Assembly (NCBI GenBank): GCA_002284615.2
Contig: MU070020.1
Location: 129,662 to 144,915, forward strand
DNA length: 15,254 nucleotides
Reading direction: 5' to 3'
DNA from: Dunaliella salina
Lineage: Eukaryota; Chlorophyta; Chlorophyceae; Chlamydomonadales; Dunaliellaceae
Every line of letters starts with the position of its first letter. Position 1 is the stretch's first letter. Under the pieces are notes generated by a model. The model searched no databases. It was not told the DNA's origin and worked only from the letters and a program-made list of their open reading frames with translations. The position numbers and the translations under genes are program-made. Shown here piece after piece: positions 7,309-15,060 of the stretch.

Positions 7309-7630
7309 CATCCACACATTCTAGCTGTGCCCACACACCAAAGGCACAGCACTCTGCCCCCTCCCACGCTCCCAAACCCACGAGCACTGGCCCTGGACCC
7401 TGCAGAAAAGAGTCAGGCTGCTGCAGCCACCTCACCAGAGCATGGTCGAGCGCACTGCACACACCCCAGCTCCATCATGCAAGCCTACAACCAAGACCAG
7501 CTAGCTCTGGTGCACGGCACTGCTCCGGCCACCCAATCACACCCACACCCACACACCCACACCCACACTCACACCCACACACACACACACGTCAGTTCTG
7601 GGGGTCTTTTGAATCCGCACCTGGCGGGGC
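7309..7630. repeat. Spaced direct duplication, copy 2
   Basis: This is the second copy of the block at 6732-7049, displaced by about 577-581 bp. The variable tract is a longer CACACC/CA run here (7541-7590). The roughly 260-bp spacer between the copies is not itself repeated. Confidence 0.85.
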
Positions 7631-7733
7631 AAAATATTGGTAAACTCATCCATGAAGCCAGAGAGCACATTTAAATAGAAATGACTCCATTCAAGCGTTT
7701 CTCGACCGACGCCAAGCACCCCACAGATCTCAC

Positions 7734-8257
7734 CTGCAGGCCGCTTCTTCAATGACCCTAGGGGAGTGTCATGCCTCTCTAGGTCTTCATCCCGGGTCTG
7801 GCGCACCGCAGTGAGGAGAAGGTTGGCTCCACCCGGGTCTCCTCCTCCAACCACTGGGAGACGCAGCTGCTGCACTTCCCAAGGCCAGTTGACATACATG
7901 NAGCCTTTGCCATCAACCCAAACCCTCGAGTGCGGGGTGGCTTGCACCTCCTCCTGCCTTTTTCCGCTGTGGCTGCTGCCCCCCTTTCCCTCCTCCAACC
8001 CTTGCTCCCACTTCTGCTGATCGAAGTGCTGCACACGCTGCTGGTGCTGCATCAGCAGCTCTTCATCGGACAGCCGCCTGAGCTGCTATCCGATGGGGAG
8101 CTGCTGATGCCATCGGTCCTAGCAAAGTGAGGCACCAAGTCCGACGCCACGCTGTCCCCACCCATCCCTCTCTTGGCCTTCCCCTTTTTCCTCTTGCTCT
8201 TCTGGGCCTTCTGCCGGCGCTGTGTGACCCCAGCTGGACTGAGCTCAGGCAAGAGGT
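7734..8257 (-). CDS. Fanzor exon B: TDG block and RuvC-I
   Basis: The upstream part (frame open from 8257) reads LLPELSPAGVTQ, a strongly basic stretch KAQKSKRKKGKAKRG, then SDLVPHFARTDGISSS; TDG followed by small residues is a frequent Fanzor landmark ahead of RuvC-I. The downstream part, in another frame, reads LSDEELLMQHQQRVQHFDQQ, VNWPWEVQQLRLP, and VVGGGDPGGANLLLTAV, whose DPGG supplies the first catalytic Asp of the RuvC fold (codon 7837-7839). It ends LGSLKKRPAG at donor GCAG|GTGAGA. The acceptor at 8258 (GACAG) was chosen because it matches the phase-1 donor of exon A; it is tentative. The frame change falls between about 8086 and 8052, exactly at an inverted repeat. One N (7901) lies in the exon. 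Confidence 0.65.
8049..8110. repeat. Inverted repeat at the exon B frame change
   Basis: Outer arms GCATCAGCAGCT (8049-8060) and AGCTGCTGATGC (8099-8110) are perfectly complementary. Inner arms CATCGGA (8064-8070) and TCCGATG (8089-8095) continue the stem after a 3-base internal loop, leaving an 18-base loop. Confidence 0.9.
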
Positions 8258-8282
8258 CTGTCATGGGAAGCGCTGTCTTTGC

Positions 8283-8336
8283 AGGCTTCTTCTCCGGGTA
8301 CCATTGACACGTCAATGGTACCCAGACAAGAAGCCT
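8283..8336. repeat. 54-bp near-perfect palindrome
   Basis: Central arms GGGTACCATTGAC (8296-8308) and GTCAATGGTACCC (8311-8323) are perfectly complementary around a 2-base spacer. Outer arms AGGCTTCTT (8283-8291) and AAGAAGCCT (8328-8336) extend it after a 4-base mismatch. In the Fanzor model it lies in intron A/B, 26 bases from the exon B acceptor. Confidence 0.95.
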
Positions 8337-8390
8337 CAATGCCCAGACCTGCGAGCATGCATGCCAGGGCTTCCTGTTTATATATGGGTA

Positions 8391-8406
8391 AAATACAATT
8401 GTATTT
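8391..8406. repeat. 16-bp perfect palindrome
   Basis: AAATACAATTGTATTT is fully self-complementary with no spacer. Confidence 0.9.
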
Positions 8407-8441
8407 GAACCTGGGATTTTAAAAGCTGAGGGTCGTATTAA

Positions 8442-8750
8442 AATGGGCGATGCACCCGTGCGAGGCGCATTGACCATTTTGACCCCCCTTTTCAGCGCAG
8501 AGCAATCCTGAGCTCAGGCAAACGGATCAAAGGTCATAGTGCTGGCGAATACAAGAGGTCGCTGAAGCATGGGGTCGGCAATAAGTCCCAGGCTAGCTGG
8601 TCGCATGAGAATGAGAGGCACTTGTGGCTTGAGAACCATGGCAGGCATGTTGATGGTGTGTTCAAGGCAGGGTGCNAGTGGTGTGAAAATGCAATCAGGT
8701 GCCACTATGGGATCATCAAGGCCCACGAGCAGGGAGAGCAGCAGCAATAG
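8442..8750 (+). pseudogene. Open segment with a possible BED-type zinc finger, without start codon
   Basis: A 102-codon open segment lacks any in-frame ATG, so it would be an internal exon or a fragment. It reads SSGKRIKGHSAGEYKRSLKH, NKSQASWSHENERHLWLENH, then VFKAGC-WCENAIRCHYGIIKAH before a stop in an AGC-rich tract. F..GCxWC followed 13 residues later by H resembles the zinc finger of hAT-type transposases, but the final ligand is not clear and one N (8676) lies between the cysteines. The bases around GCTGGC..A.ACAAGAGGT recur near 10750, which points to a transposon family. It lies antisense within the predicted Fanzor intron A/B. The opposing minus-strand frame is considered its shadow. 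Confidence 0.35.
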
Positions 8751-8997
8751 CAGCAACAGCAGCGGCAGTGCTGAGCTGCGACAAGCTTGGGGATCAGCAG
8801 AACATGTTTATGGATGTGATGCTGGACTCCTTGCAGCGCCAAAGTCCTTGCCCCTGCATCTGGAATCATTAGCAGCAGTGACAGCCGTGGGTATAACAGC
8901 ATGGACGATCAGGACCATAGCTTGGCTCTGTTGAGGACAAGCGCATGTTTTCTGCATGTAAGTATCTGAAAAGCCCTGCGCGCAATTCCTTGAAGGA

Positions 8998-9027
8998 GCA
9001 ACACATCAATGTGTGTTGATGTGTTGC
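8998..9027. repeat. Perfect 12-bp hairpin with 6-base loop
   Basis: GCAACACATCAA (8998-9009) and TTGATGTGTTGC (9016-9027) are exact inverted complements around TGTGTG. Confidence 0.95.
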
Positions 9028-9865
9028 CCGAGCATTTTAAGAGCATGGATAATGCTCTGTCACCCTTCCCCTACCCAGATGCAATGGACCAGTGGCTGGA
9101 TGCAAAGAAGCAGCGTGGACAAAACGGGTTGTAAGGAGATGCTTTTCAGTGTGGCAATGAAAGGCTTGGAGGACATGCCAGAGGGGGACCTTGACATGAC
9201 TCGGATGCATGGAATTTCAAACTTTGCATGGAGGTGCATGGATCTCAAAACTTTGCTTGATGAACTGGTCTGCATGGAATACATTTGAGATCATGACAGA
9301 CATTGCATTAAAGAACTCATGCAATGGAGCACTTCGAGCGCAAAGGTGTGTCACAATTCAGCGTTGTAAGTGGAAAAACATAACGACATCCTGCCGGCTG
9401 CAGGCCTTGTGGCGGGCTTGGTTGGGGGGGGCGAAATATTAAATTGGCACTCCTCAAGAAGGAGGAAGGAGGGGGTTTTCCATCAAAGCATTGGAACCTG
9501 GGTTCTGCCAAAACAAAGAAAAGGGCTGTGCATGCACAACATGCTGCGTTCAGGTTGAGCCATTGCAAAATTAGGCAACGAGGAGCGAGAGTGATGCGCA
9601 GGTACGAGAACTGAAAGCTTGCACCACAACCCTGCATTCTGGAGGCTGCACAGCTACACACCATGCTCAGTTATCAGATCGGCGCAAACATGCTGTCAAT
9701 GCAAGAATAAGACAGTGAGAATTTTTGAATTATAGGAAAATCAGCTTAAGTGCATGGCCTGCATCAAACACACTGCCCAGCTTAAATGCCTTCCTGGAAT
9801 TCCTCAACCTAGTAGGGCCTTCCAGGCCCCTTCCTGCCGAGGCTCCCTGTAACTTAGGAACTTAC
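9028..9865. other. Remainder of Fanzor intron A/B, no gene recognised
   Basis: Apart from an imperfect 28-bp tandem repeat at about 9207-9257 (TGCATGGA.TTCAAA.CTTTGC), nothing recognisable is seen. Short open frames occur on both strands without motifs. Confidence 0.45.
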
Positions 9866-10426
9866 TATTTGTTGCAGCAGCCAGCCGAGAGGCTGACACC
9901 ATGTCCATCAGAGCATTCTCGTCCAGCGGAGCGCCCTTTTGGTTGAAGTTTGGGAGGGGGAAGAATGAACGGGTGCTGGGCTGGGTGGGTGCTGCTGGGG
10001 TGAGTGCTGCTGTACGTGAGCCCCGCTTGAACGCCAGCTTTTTGCTCACACCCGCTGCTGCTGTTGCATGCTCCGCTTCCCCCGGCTTGTCTTCTTCATG
10101 GGGGGGTGGAGCAGGGGGTGTGGAACTTGTCGGGCGCGAACGCCTCGTGAGGAAAAGGTGTAGTGCAAGCGGGTCCCTGAATGGCCTTGTGATCCGGCGG
10201 GGCAGAGGACCTGTGAAGTCCGCACTGGGCTGCAGCGTTGTGCGCAGATCCTGGTCTTGAGCTGCTGGCTCATCCTGCCTACGTGGCACTCCACAGTGCC
10301 ATGGTAAACCATGTCAAACAGCTGCTCGCGCCTGTGCCCCCAGTTCACACGGTCCAGCTCCGCCAAGAGATGCACGCTCATGAGGTACTCTTTGACGCGC
10401 CTGAGAAGGGCTCCCACGACATGCAC
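9866..10426 (-). CDS. Fanzor exon A: N-terminal helices and SFFPLP block
   Basis: The exon starts after a strong acceptor (TTTTTTACTTGCAG, ending at 10427) and reads VHVVGALLRRVKEYLMSV, LLAELDRVNW, EQLFDMVYHGTVECHV. Near 10290-10240 coding character moves to another frame: QDEPAAQDQDLRTTLQPS, a Pro/Ala/Lys-rich stretch, then STRSFFPLPNFNQKGAPLDE and NALMDMV. In Fanzors a sequence of the form F-x-x-x-P followed by a L-D/I-D..L strand-helix comes shortly before the TDG block, as here. The donor is AATA|GTAAGT at 9866/9865. The frame change has no obvious cause in the sequence. The true N-terminus lies further right and was not found. Confidence 0.55.
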
Positions 10427-11243
10427 CTGCAAGTAAAAAACAATATTATAATTCAAATTTTTGCAGCTCTCACCTTCATTCAGTGCAGATGCGCTGCAGG
10501 CAAGCTGTACATCCCTCCTAGGCTGCTGCTCCACCAACGACGAAAAACATTTCAGACCATGACGAGCTTATCACATTACTCATCCCTTTTTCCCATTTCA
10601 CATACAAGAATAGGGGCGGGTAAATTTGCCTTCACCAACCAGGAAGGTGGCTATCCAGTTAACCCTTTGAACAAAGAAAGGCGCGTTGATAACTCCTCAC
10701 TGTAAAAGTGCAGGATTGCAGATGGGAATTTCTTTGGCCTATAATTGGGTGCTGGCAAAGACAAGAGGTTGGTCAAATGTTGGAGAGCTGGCCATGTGCT
10801 GAACCAGAGGGAGGCTCGTCTCTAATCTTGTGAGAGCTGGTTCCAAAGGTGCTCCGGGCACCTGTGAGGTCTGGAATGGCTTCCAGAAGATGGGTTTCCA
10901 CGGCTGGCTTTTCACGGTTTTTACTTCATGGATGGTGCAAACTGATTGGCAACCTGGCCTCAGGTCAAGTCGAGCAATTAAATCCCAAAAAAACAAAATT
11001 GAACAGTCAGCGCATTTTTCACTCATGCAGAAGCTGTCACAATTTCATCAGGTCCTTTAGGTTTGGAGATGCAGAATTATGGTTTTGTGCAATCTGAGAT
11101 GAAATCTCGAGGATAATGGATTCAGAAAGCAAGGTTGGGTAGTTCGGGGGTTTGGCAAATAAGTTTTCGCACAGCTCAATAAAGTTTGGGACAGCTGACA
11201 TGAAACATTTGTCAAGGCAGGTGGGCTGCAGTGAGGAGGAGGA
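10427..11243. other. Region upstream of exon A, no gene recognised
   Basis: AT-rich sequence typical of an intron lies next to the acceptor. A short open stretch with a GTGAGA donor at 10474/10473 is too close (47 bp) to be a convincing exon. Around 10749-10790 the sequence GTGCTGGCAAAGACAAGAGG resembles 8540-8560. The start codon and promoter of the nuclease gene were not identified. Confidence 0.35.
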
Positions 11244-11263
11244 GGGGGGGGGGGGGGGGGGGG
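11244..11263. other. G20 homopolymer
   Basis: Twenty consecutive G follow a GAGGAGGAG tract. It could form G-quadruplex structure, and its length is probably unreliable in the assembly. Confidence 0.95.
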
Positions 11264-11439
11264 ATTGTCATGGGGTAATTAAGGGGTGCTCAGAAGTCAA
11301 CATTTGGCAGAGGTTTTTAAAGTTTGAGGAACTGGTAATTCAAACTTTGTAACAGTTTGATCAAGTTCTCAAACAGCTCTCGGAACTCTAACAACCCACC
11401 CCTGCCAGAAGGATAATTATTTCTGCGTTCACAATACCA

Positions 11440-12300
11440 ATAATTGTGCCGGAGGGGGTCAGCTGAGGCCTAAAATTGCCTTTTTTTTTTGTATGCACCT
11501 TGCACAGGTTCTCCCCGAATGGCAGGTTTGAAGTTTGGGTTCCTTCGTAGCACATTATGGTTTCAACGTTTGTCAGGGAACATGCCTAATTACCCGTAGC
11601 ATGAACCCTAGTTGTTGCCACCAAATCTCCATTCCAGATCACCCACTGCACCGAGTTGAATTATTTTCAATAAATTTGGAGTTCTTGTAATACAAAAATA
11701 TAACTGCAAAAGAATGAAGCAAAAATATTAAGCGATTGATCAAATACAGTATTCTATTCCACATAAAACTTCCAGAGGGGGGCCATGGGGGGCCCCTTGG
11801 GAAGCAATGCAAGGAAATCTTCATGGAGCAAGGTTTCCATAAATTGCACGATTCAAGCTTAGCACTTAAAGCTGTCTAAAGCAACCAAGCTTGAAACATG
11901 GAATTTTGGGGCAACGTGCCTTTTAAGCCGCAGCGTGAATCCCTTTCTTTCCAGACAACATACTGCACCAAATTGGGTAACTTTCAGGTAATTTTGGTGA
12001 TTTAGAGTCCCTGTACCGAAGAGAATCCCTGCAAAAAGGTTGGAGTGAAAATACTTGGTCCTTGGTCAGATACAGAAATTCAGCCATTTCCCTAAGGGAA
12101 AATCTGGCACATGGGGTGCCATAAAAGTCAAATCTTGATCTTTCTTTTCTCCACTTCTAAAACCCAGGATGTTAGAATCGGATATATTGGTTATAAATAC
12201 AAAATTTTGGGAGTGAAAAATGGTCCCAGGATGGACTTATGGGCTACTTTAGGGTGAAATGAGGCCAGGAGAGTGATCTGGGTTCAAATAATTGTCCTAT
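11440..12300 (-). repeat. Dispersed repeat R, copy 2, with an internal tandem unit
   Basis: On the minus strand the diagnostic words of R occur in order (CCTGGCCTCA, CATCCTGGGACCATTTTTCAC, TTTTCACTCCAACCTTTTTGCAG, ACCCAATTTGGTGCAGT), and then the block containing TTTTGCAG..GGTGCAGTGGGTGATCTGGAATGG occurs a second time, about 320 bp further on. R may therefore be built from repeated units. No coding region is seen. Confidence 0.7.
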
Positions 12301-12469
12301 TTGCCATTTTTTGGCCTTCTTGGGGGAAACATGATTTTTGTTAATATCAAAATCATTATGGTTAGAGTTGGAAAACACTGGCGGGAGAGAGTATTTTCAG
12401 CGATTTGGGCCTCTCGCCCCCCTCTGTAAAACTTCCTCATATAAGCCATTTCCTCGTAAAAAGCCAAAG
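12301..12469. other. Spacer between oppositely oriented R copies
   Basis: It contains CTGGCGGGAGAGAGTATTTT and a GATTTGGGCC..TCGC word that recurs near 14850 (CTGGCGGGAACAACATTTTC) and in part near 14140, so it is probably the terminal part of R rather than unique DNA. Confidence 0.45.
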
Positions 12470-13290
12470 GGGGCAGCTGGCCAGTTCGCCAAACATGCTC
12501 TTTACTGTCTTTCTTTCTCAAATTCAACCATGCCAACCATTATAGCTCCTTAAATTATTACATTCCCCAAAATGACAAAAAGCAGAGGACCCCAGGTTAC
12601 TCCCCTGGCCACAGATGGCCGACAAACAGCCTAGAACTCCACCCTGGGACCATTTTCCACACTAAGAATATTTTTTTTTTCATAACTCTTGTACAGTGTG
12701 GTGACATTCTGCATGTTCAAAAATTGAAAAGGAGGCTTGCTGGCACCCCCTTGGCTAGGTTTCCTTGAATGGAAACGGCTGAGGCTCTGCATCCCACCAT
12801 TAACTGGGTCTTTTCGCTCAGTTGTTTGACAACGATTTTTTTTAAAGGCTTCCAAATCCATTAAGAATCACCCAATTTGGTGCCATGGTTGATCTGGAAT
12901 GGAGAATTGATGGCAAGAACTAGGGTTCACGCCCTGTCTGATTAGGCACGTGTCCTGTAACTGGCACACCTCAAGCTCCAATGTTACGGCCAAAGCTACC
13001 AAAAGAACCTAAATTTGTAATGTGCCCATTCATGGACACATATGCAGAGAGCATGCAAAAAACACCTGATTTTGGGCTTCAGTTGCCGCCCTCTGATGAA
13101 AAGCACTGTATGAAGATTCACGCGCCCCATTGAGCTTAAGCCAGTCCATCAAAGCACACAGGGCAACGTACACAAATCTGAGCATAATGCTCTGGTAGCT
13201 TGTAACTGTCTCAATCAGATGAAGTGAAGCTGTGGGTGGCGCACTTTGAATGCAAAAAAGAGCGTACTCAAGTACAAGATCAGCTGACCC
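12470..13290 (+). repeat. Dispersed repeat R, copy 3
   Basis: It matches copy 1 in order: CCAAACATGCTCTTTACTG, AGGACCCCAGGTTACTCCCC, CCACCCTGGGACCATTTTCC, CTGCATGTTCAAAAATTG, CACCCAATTTGGTGCCATGG, GATCTGGAATGGAGAATTGA, AGCATGCAAAAAACACCTGA. It has no inserted elements where copy 1 has two, and so serves as an internal empty-site reference. Confidence 0.7.
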
Positions 13291-13400
13291 CCTCTGTAAT
13301 GTCCATAATTACCATAATCATGGAAGGGGGGCATCATTAGGAAAGCAACTAAATTTCAAACTTCCTTCTCTCACCGCGGCCACCCTTCAAAAGGTAACGA
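13289..13400 (+). mobile_element. Diverged remnant of the TAATTA inverted-repeat element
   Basis: GTCCATAATTACCATAATCATGGAAGGGGGGCATCATTAGG followed by CTCACCGCGGCCACCCTTCAAAAGGTAA parallels 4263-4387 (GTCCATAATTACGATGCC.., GGGGGGGCATGATTGAGG, TCGCCGCCGCCACCCTCCAG, AAGGTAA). It lacks both ends of the element. A second, shorter echo is ATAATTATTTCTGCGTTCAC at 11412-11431. Confidence 0.5.
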
Positions 13401-13619
13401 TTACCCAGAAAACCTCGACGTTGTGTGAACAGAAACGCATGGCACAAATGGAATACACGCCTCACTAAATTTGTGCGCCCTGATCAGGGACCATACACCC
13501 TTGTTCAACCAAAGTCAAGTGCAACAGTTTGTTGTTGCAGAGGGAGGCGACAAGGGCCCCAAACAGGGGTCCTTTTAAAATGTACCTTTAGCATGGTGGC
13601 CGTAATTTGCAGTTTTTGT
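13401..13619. other. Stretch without a recognised feature
   Basis: Short open frames on the plus strand show no motif. It may be interior sequence of the degraded element or unique DNA. Confidence 0.3.
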
Positions 13620-14190
13620 GCTTAGCATCAAATGGTAGCCCACATCTCCTGAGTTTGAAAACTGCAACTCACGGCCACTTCTGCTATTTGCCAGAATGTG
13701 AACCATAGTTTTTGAGCAAGCACCCACCATACCTGACCAGCCATTGTACCAAATTGGGTGATTTTAATGATTTGGTGTCCTTGAACTAAAAAAAATTATC
13801 ATTGCAAAAAGAATGGAGTGAAAAGAGCCAGTGGTTGGTCAGATACTGGATTTCAGCCATTTCCCTCAGAGAAAATCCAGCAGTAGGGGTGCCAAACAGG
13901 TCAACTTTTGACCTCCTTCATTCCCACTTTTGAATATGCTGGATGTTAGCATATCATATAAGGGTTGTTAAGAAAAAAAATTTGGGGGTGAAAAATGGTC
14001 CAAGGGTAGAGCTGTGGGCCATTTTAGGGTGATCTGAGGCCAGGATAGTGATCTGGGGCCAACAGGGTTTCATCATTTTTTGGTGAAAGGAATTATTTAT
14101 TTATAATATAATGGTTGACCTGGTCAGATTTAGAAAATATCGGCGGGAACAGGAGAGTAAAAAAGAATTTCTCGTGGACGGCACATGTAA
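13620..14190 (-). repeat. Dispersed repeat R, copy 4
   Basis: On the minus strand: CCTGGCCTCAGATCACCC, CTTGGACCATTTTTCACCCC, ATGGCTGAAATCCAGTATCT, GACCAACCACTGG, TTTTCACTCCATTCTTTTTG, AATCACCCAATTTGGTACAA. It is oriented like copy 2 and opposite to copies 1 and 3. Confidence 0.7.
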
Positions 14191-14603
14191 AAAATGGGCT
14201 GGACCCCCCTGACCCACCATCCACCCACAAAACCCCCCTTCCCGTGCTCCAATCCAAACGAAAAGGGTACCAATCTGCTCCTTTTCAAATTCCCTATCCA
14301 TCTGCATACTCATAGCAGCCAAAAATTGGATTGGCGCAGAGTTATGAGGCAAAAACTGGTACTCGGACGCTCATGCATGCATGCCCTGCCAGGCACACAC
14401 AGCTGGCTTGGAAGTCCACAAACTGCATTTCTAACTTCATAATGCAAGTGCACATCTTGTGTTCTCACTATCCTGTAAGTTTGGTATGATTTGCAGCACC
14501 TTTGCACTCGTAACCACTGTGGCCCACACCAGTGCGCGTGTGGCCTTGACACTCTACCACACATAGAGACCCCCCCTTTTATTCAAAATGCTCAAAGAGG
14601 GTG

Positions 14604-14793
14604 CCAATCGACAGTTCTCGAGCTTAGGATTCCAAATATACATTTAAGATTTCGAGAAAGTGTCCCAGAAAAAAACTGGAGGGGGGGTCCCAAAAACTCG
14701 AAACCCCCCTCAGACACCCACCCCTACCGACCTTCACCGTTCGGACCCATACATATACCAATCGATAGCTCTCGATCTCAGGATTCCGAATAT
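14604..14793 (+). repeat. 36-bp direct repeat pair, 154 bp apart
   Basis: CCAATCGA.AG.TCTCGA.CT.AGGATTCC.AATAT occurs at 14604-14639 and at 14758-14793 with 31 of 36 identical positions. The sequence between the copies is not repeated. Confidence 0.85.
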
Positions 14794-14900
14794 GGGTGTC
14801 CCGATTAGATTGACACGTGCCGTCCAAAAGTTACACGAACTCCAGCCTCCTGGCGGGAACAACATTTTCAGGAATTTGGGCCCGTCGCACACCTCTGATG

Positions 14901-15022
14901 TTGTTGGGGTAGTTGTCAACTCGGATGGATTACCATTAGACAAAAAAATTTTGCTTCATGAAGCTACTGACTGAAAACTGATTTGCACAGACGACCACAA
15001 ACATTGTTGGGATAGTTGTCAA
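14901..15022 (+). repeat. 19-bp direct repeat pair upstream of the right-edge frame
   Basis: TTGTTGGG(G/A)TAGTTGTCAA is present at 14901-14919 and 15004-15022 with one difference. The second copy lies about 40 bp before the ATG at 15061, a position compatible with a regulatory site. Confidence 0.8.
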
Positions 15023-15060
15023 TGCCAAAAATAAATTGCATTTTGCATTGTGGCCGAATT

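Larger units (their letters stand above)
3669..7733 (-). other. Fanzor intron B/C (4.07 kb), a transposon-filled intron
   Basis: The donor is GCAG|GTGAGA at 7734/7733 and the acceptor is TTTTGCGCAG ending at 3669. Codon phase is 1 at the donor and needs two bases at the acceptor, which are present. The intron holds repeat R copy 1 with its nested insertions and the spaced 320-bp duplication. Confidence 0.55.
1262..10426 (-). pseudogene. Fanzor-type RNA-guided nuclease gene, split by introns and probably decayed
   Basis: Fanzors are eukaryotic homologues of the transposon-encoded nuclease TnpB: a RuvC domain cuts DNA under the direction of an omega RNA. Here the family landmarks lie in order on the minus strand: SFFPLP..LDENALMDM (about 9897-9968), TDG (exon B), RuvC-I GGGDPGGAN with its Asp codon at 7837-7839, KEFVMSLSHGKYCHAWRQ in exon C, RTSG..FRDYL in exon D, KYLVVGAS then NEY, the zinc ribbon, and RuvC-III RDVNAAWN followed by RPAYL in exon E. 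Codon phase is compatible at B/C (1+2), C/D (0/0) and D/E (0/0), which argues for one gene rather than scattered fragments. The N-terminal start was not found; exon A begins at a splice acceptor. Four frame breaks suggest a dying copy or assembly errors. The family is known both inside transposons and as host genes; no terminal repeats of a carrier element were recognised. The family call is secure for exon E and reasonable for the whole. Confidence 0.68.
14191..15060. other. Region before the right-edge reading frame, with direct repeats
   Basis: No gene is convincing. It holds a 36-bp pair of direct repeats, a 19-bp pair, a G-run/C-run segment near 14680-14710, and at 14848-14890 a short word group related to the end of repeat R. 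Confidence 0.45.

Noticed and set aside
6732..7630. CRISPR-like repeat-spacer structure
   Set aside because: There are only two long repeats of 320 bp with one 260-bp spacer; unit sizes and number do not fit, and the DNA is eukaryotic.
6635..7674. Plus-strand Pro/Thr/His-rich frames in the duplicated blocks
   Set aside because: Both strands are open because of the CA-rich and GC-rich composition. No motif supports a protein.
8514..8756. Minus-strand frame containing PLVFAST, which recurs at 10745
   Set aside because: The shared bases are explained by a repeated DNA segment; the plus strand shows the better protein-like pattern.
10739..11026. Minus-strand frame containing LDLRPGCQSV, considered as a RuvC-I motif
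   Set aside because: It lies upstream of the N-terminal exon, lacks the DPG spacing, and a clear RuvC-I is present in exon B.
11639..13100. Small frames in the 11.6-14.2 kb region
   Set aside because: They fall inside diverged R copies, are not preserved between copies, and have no recognisable motif.
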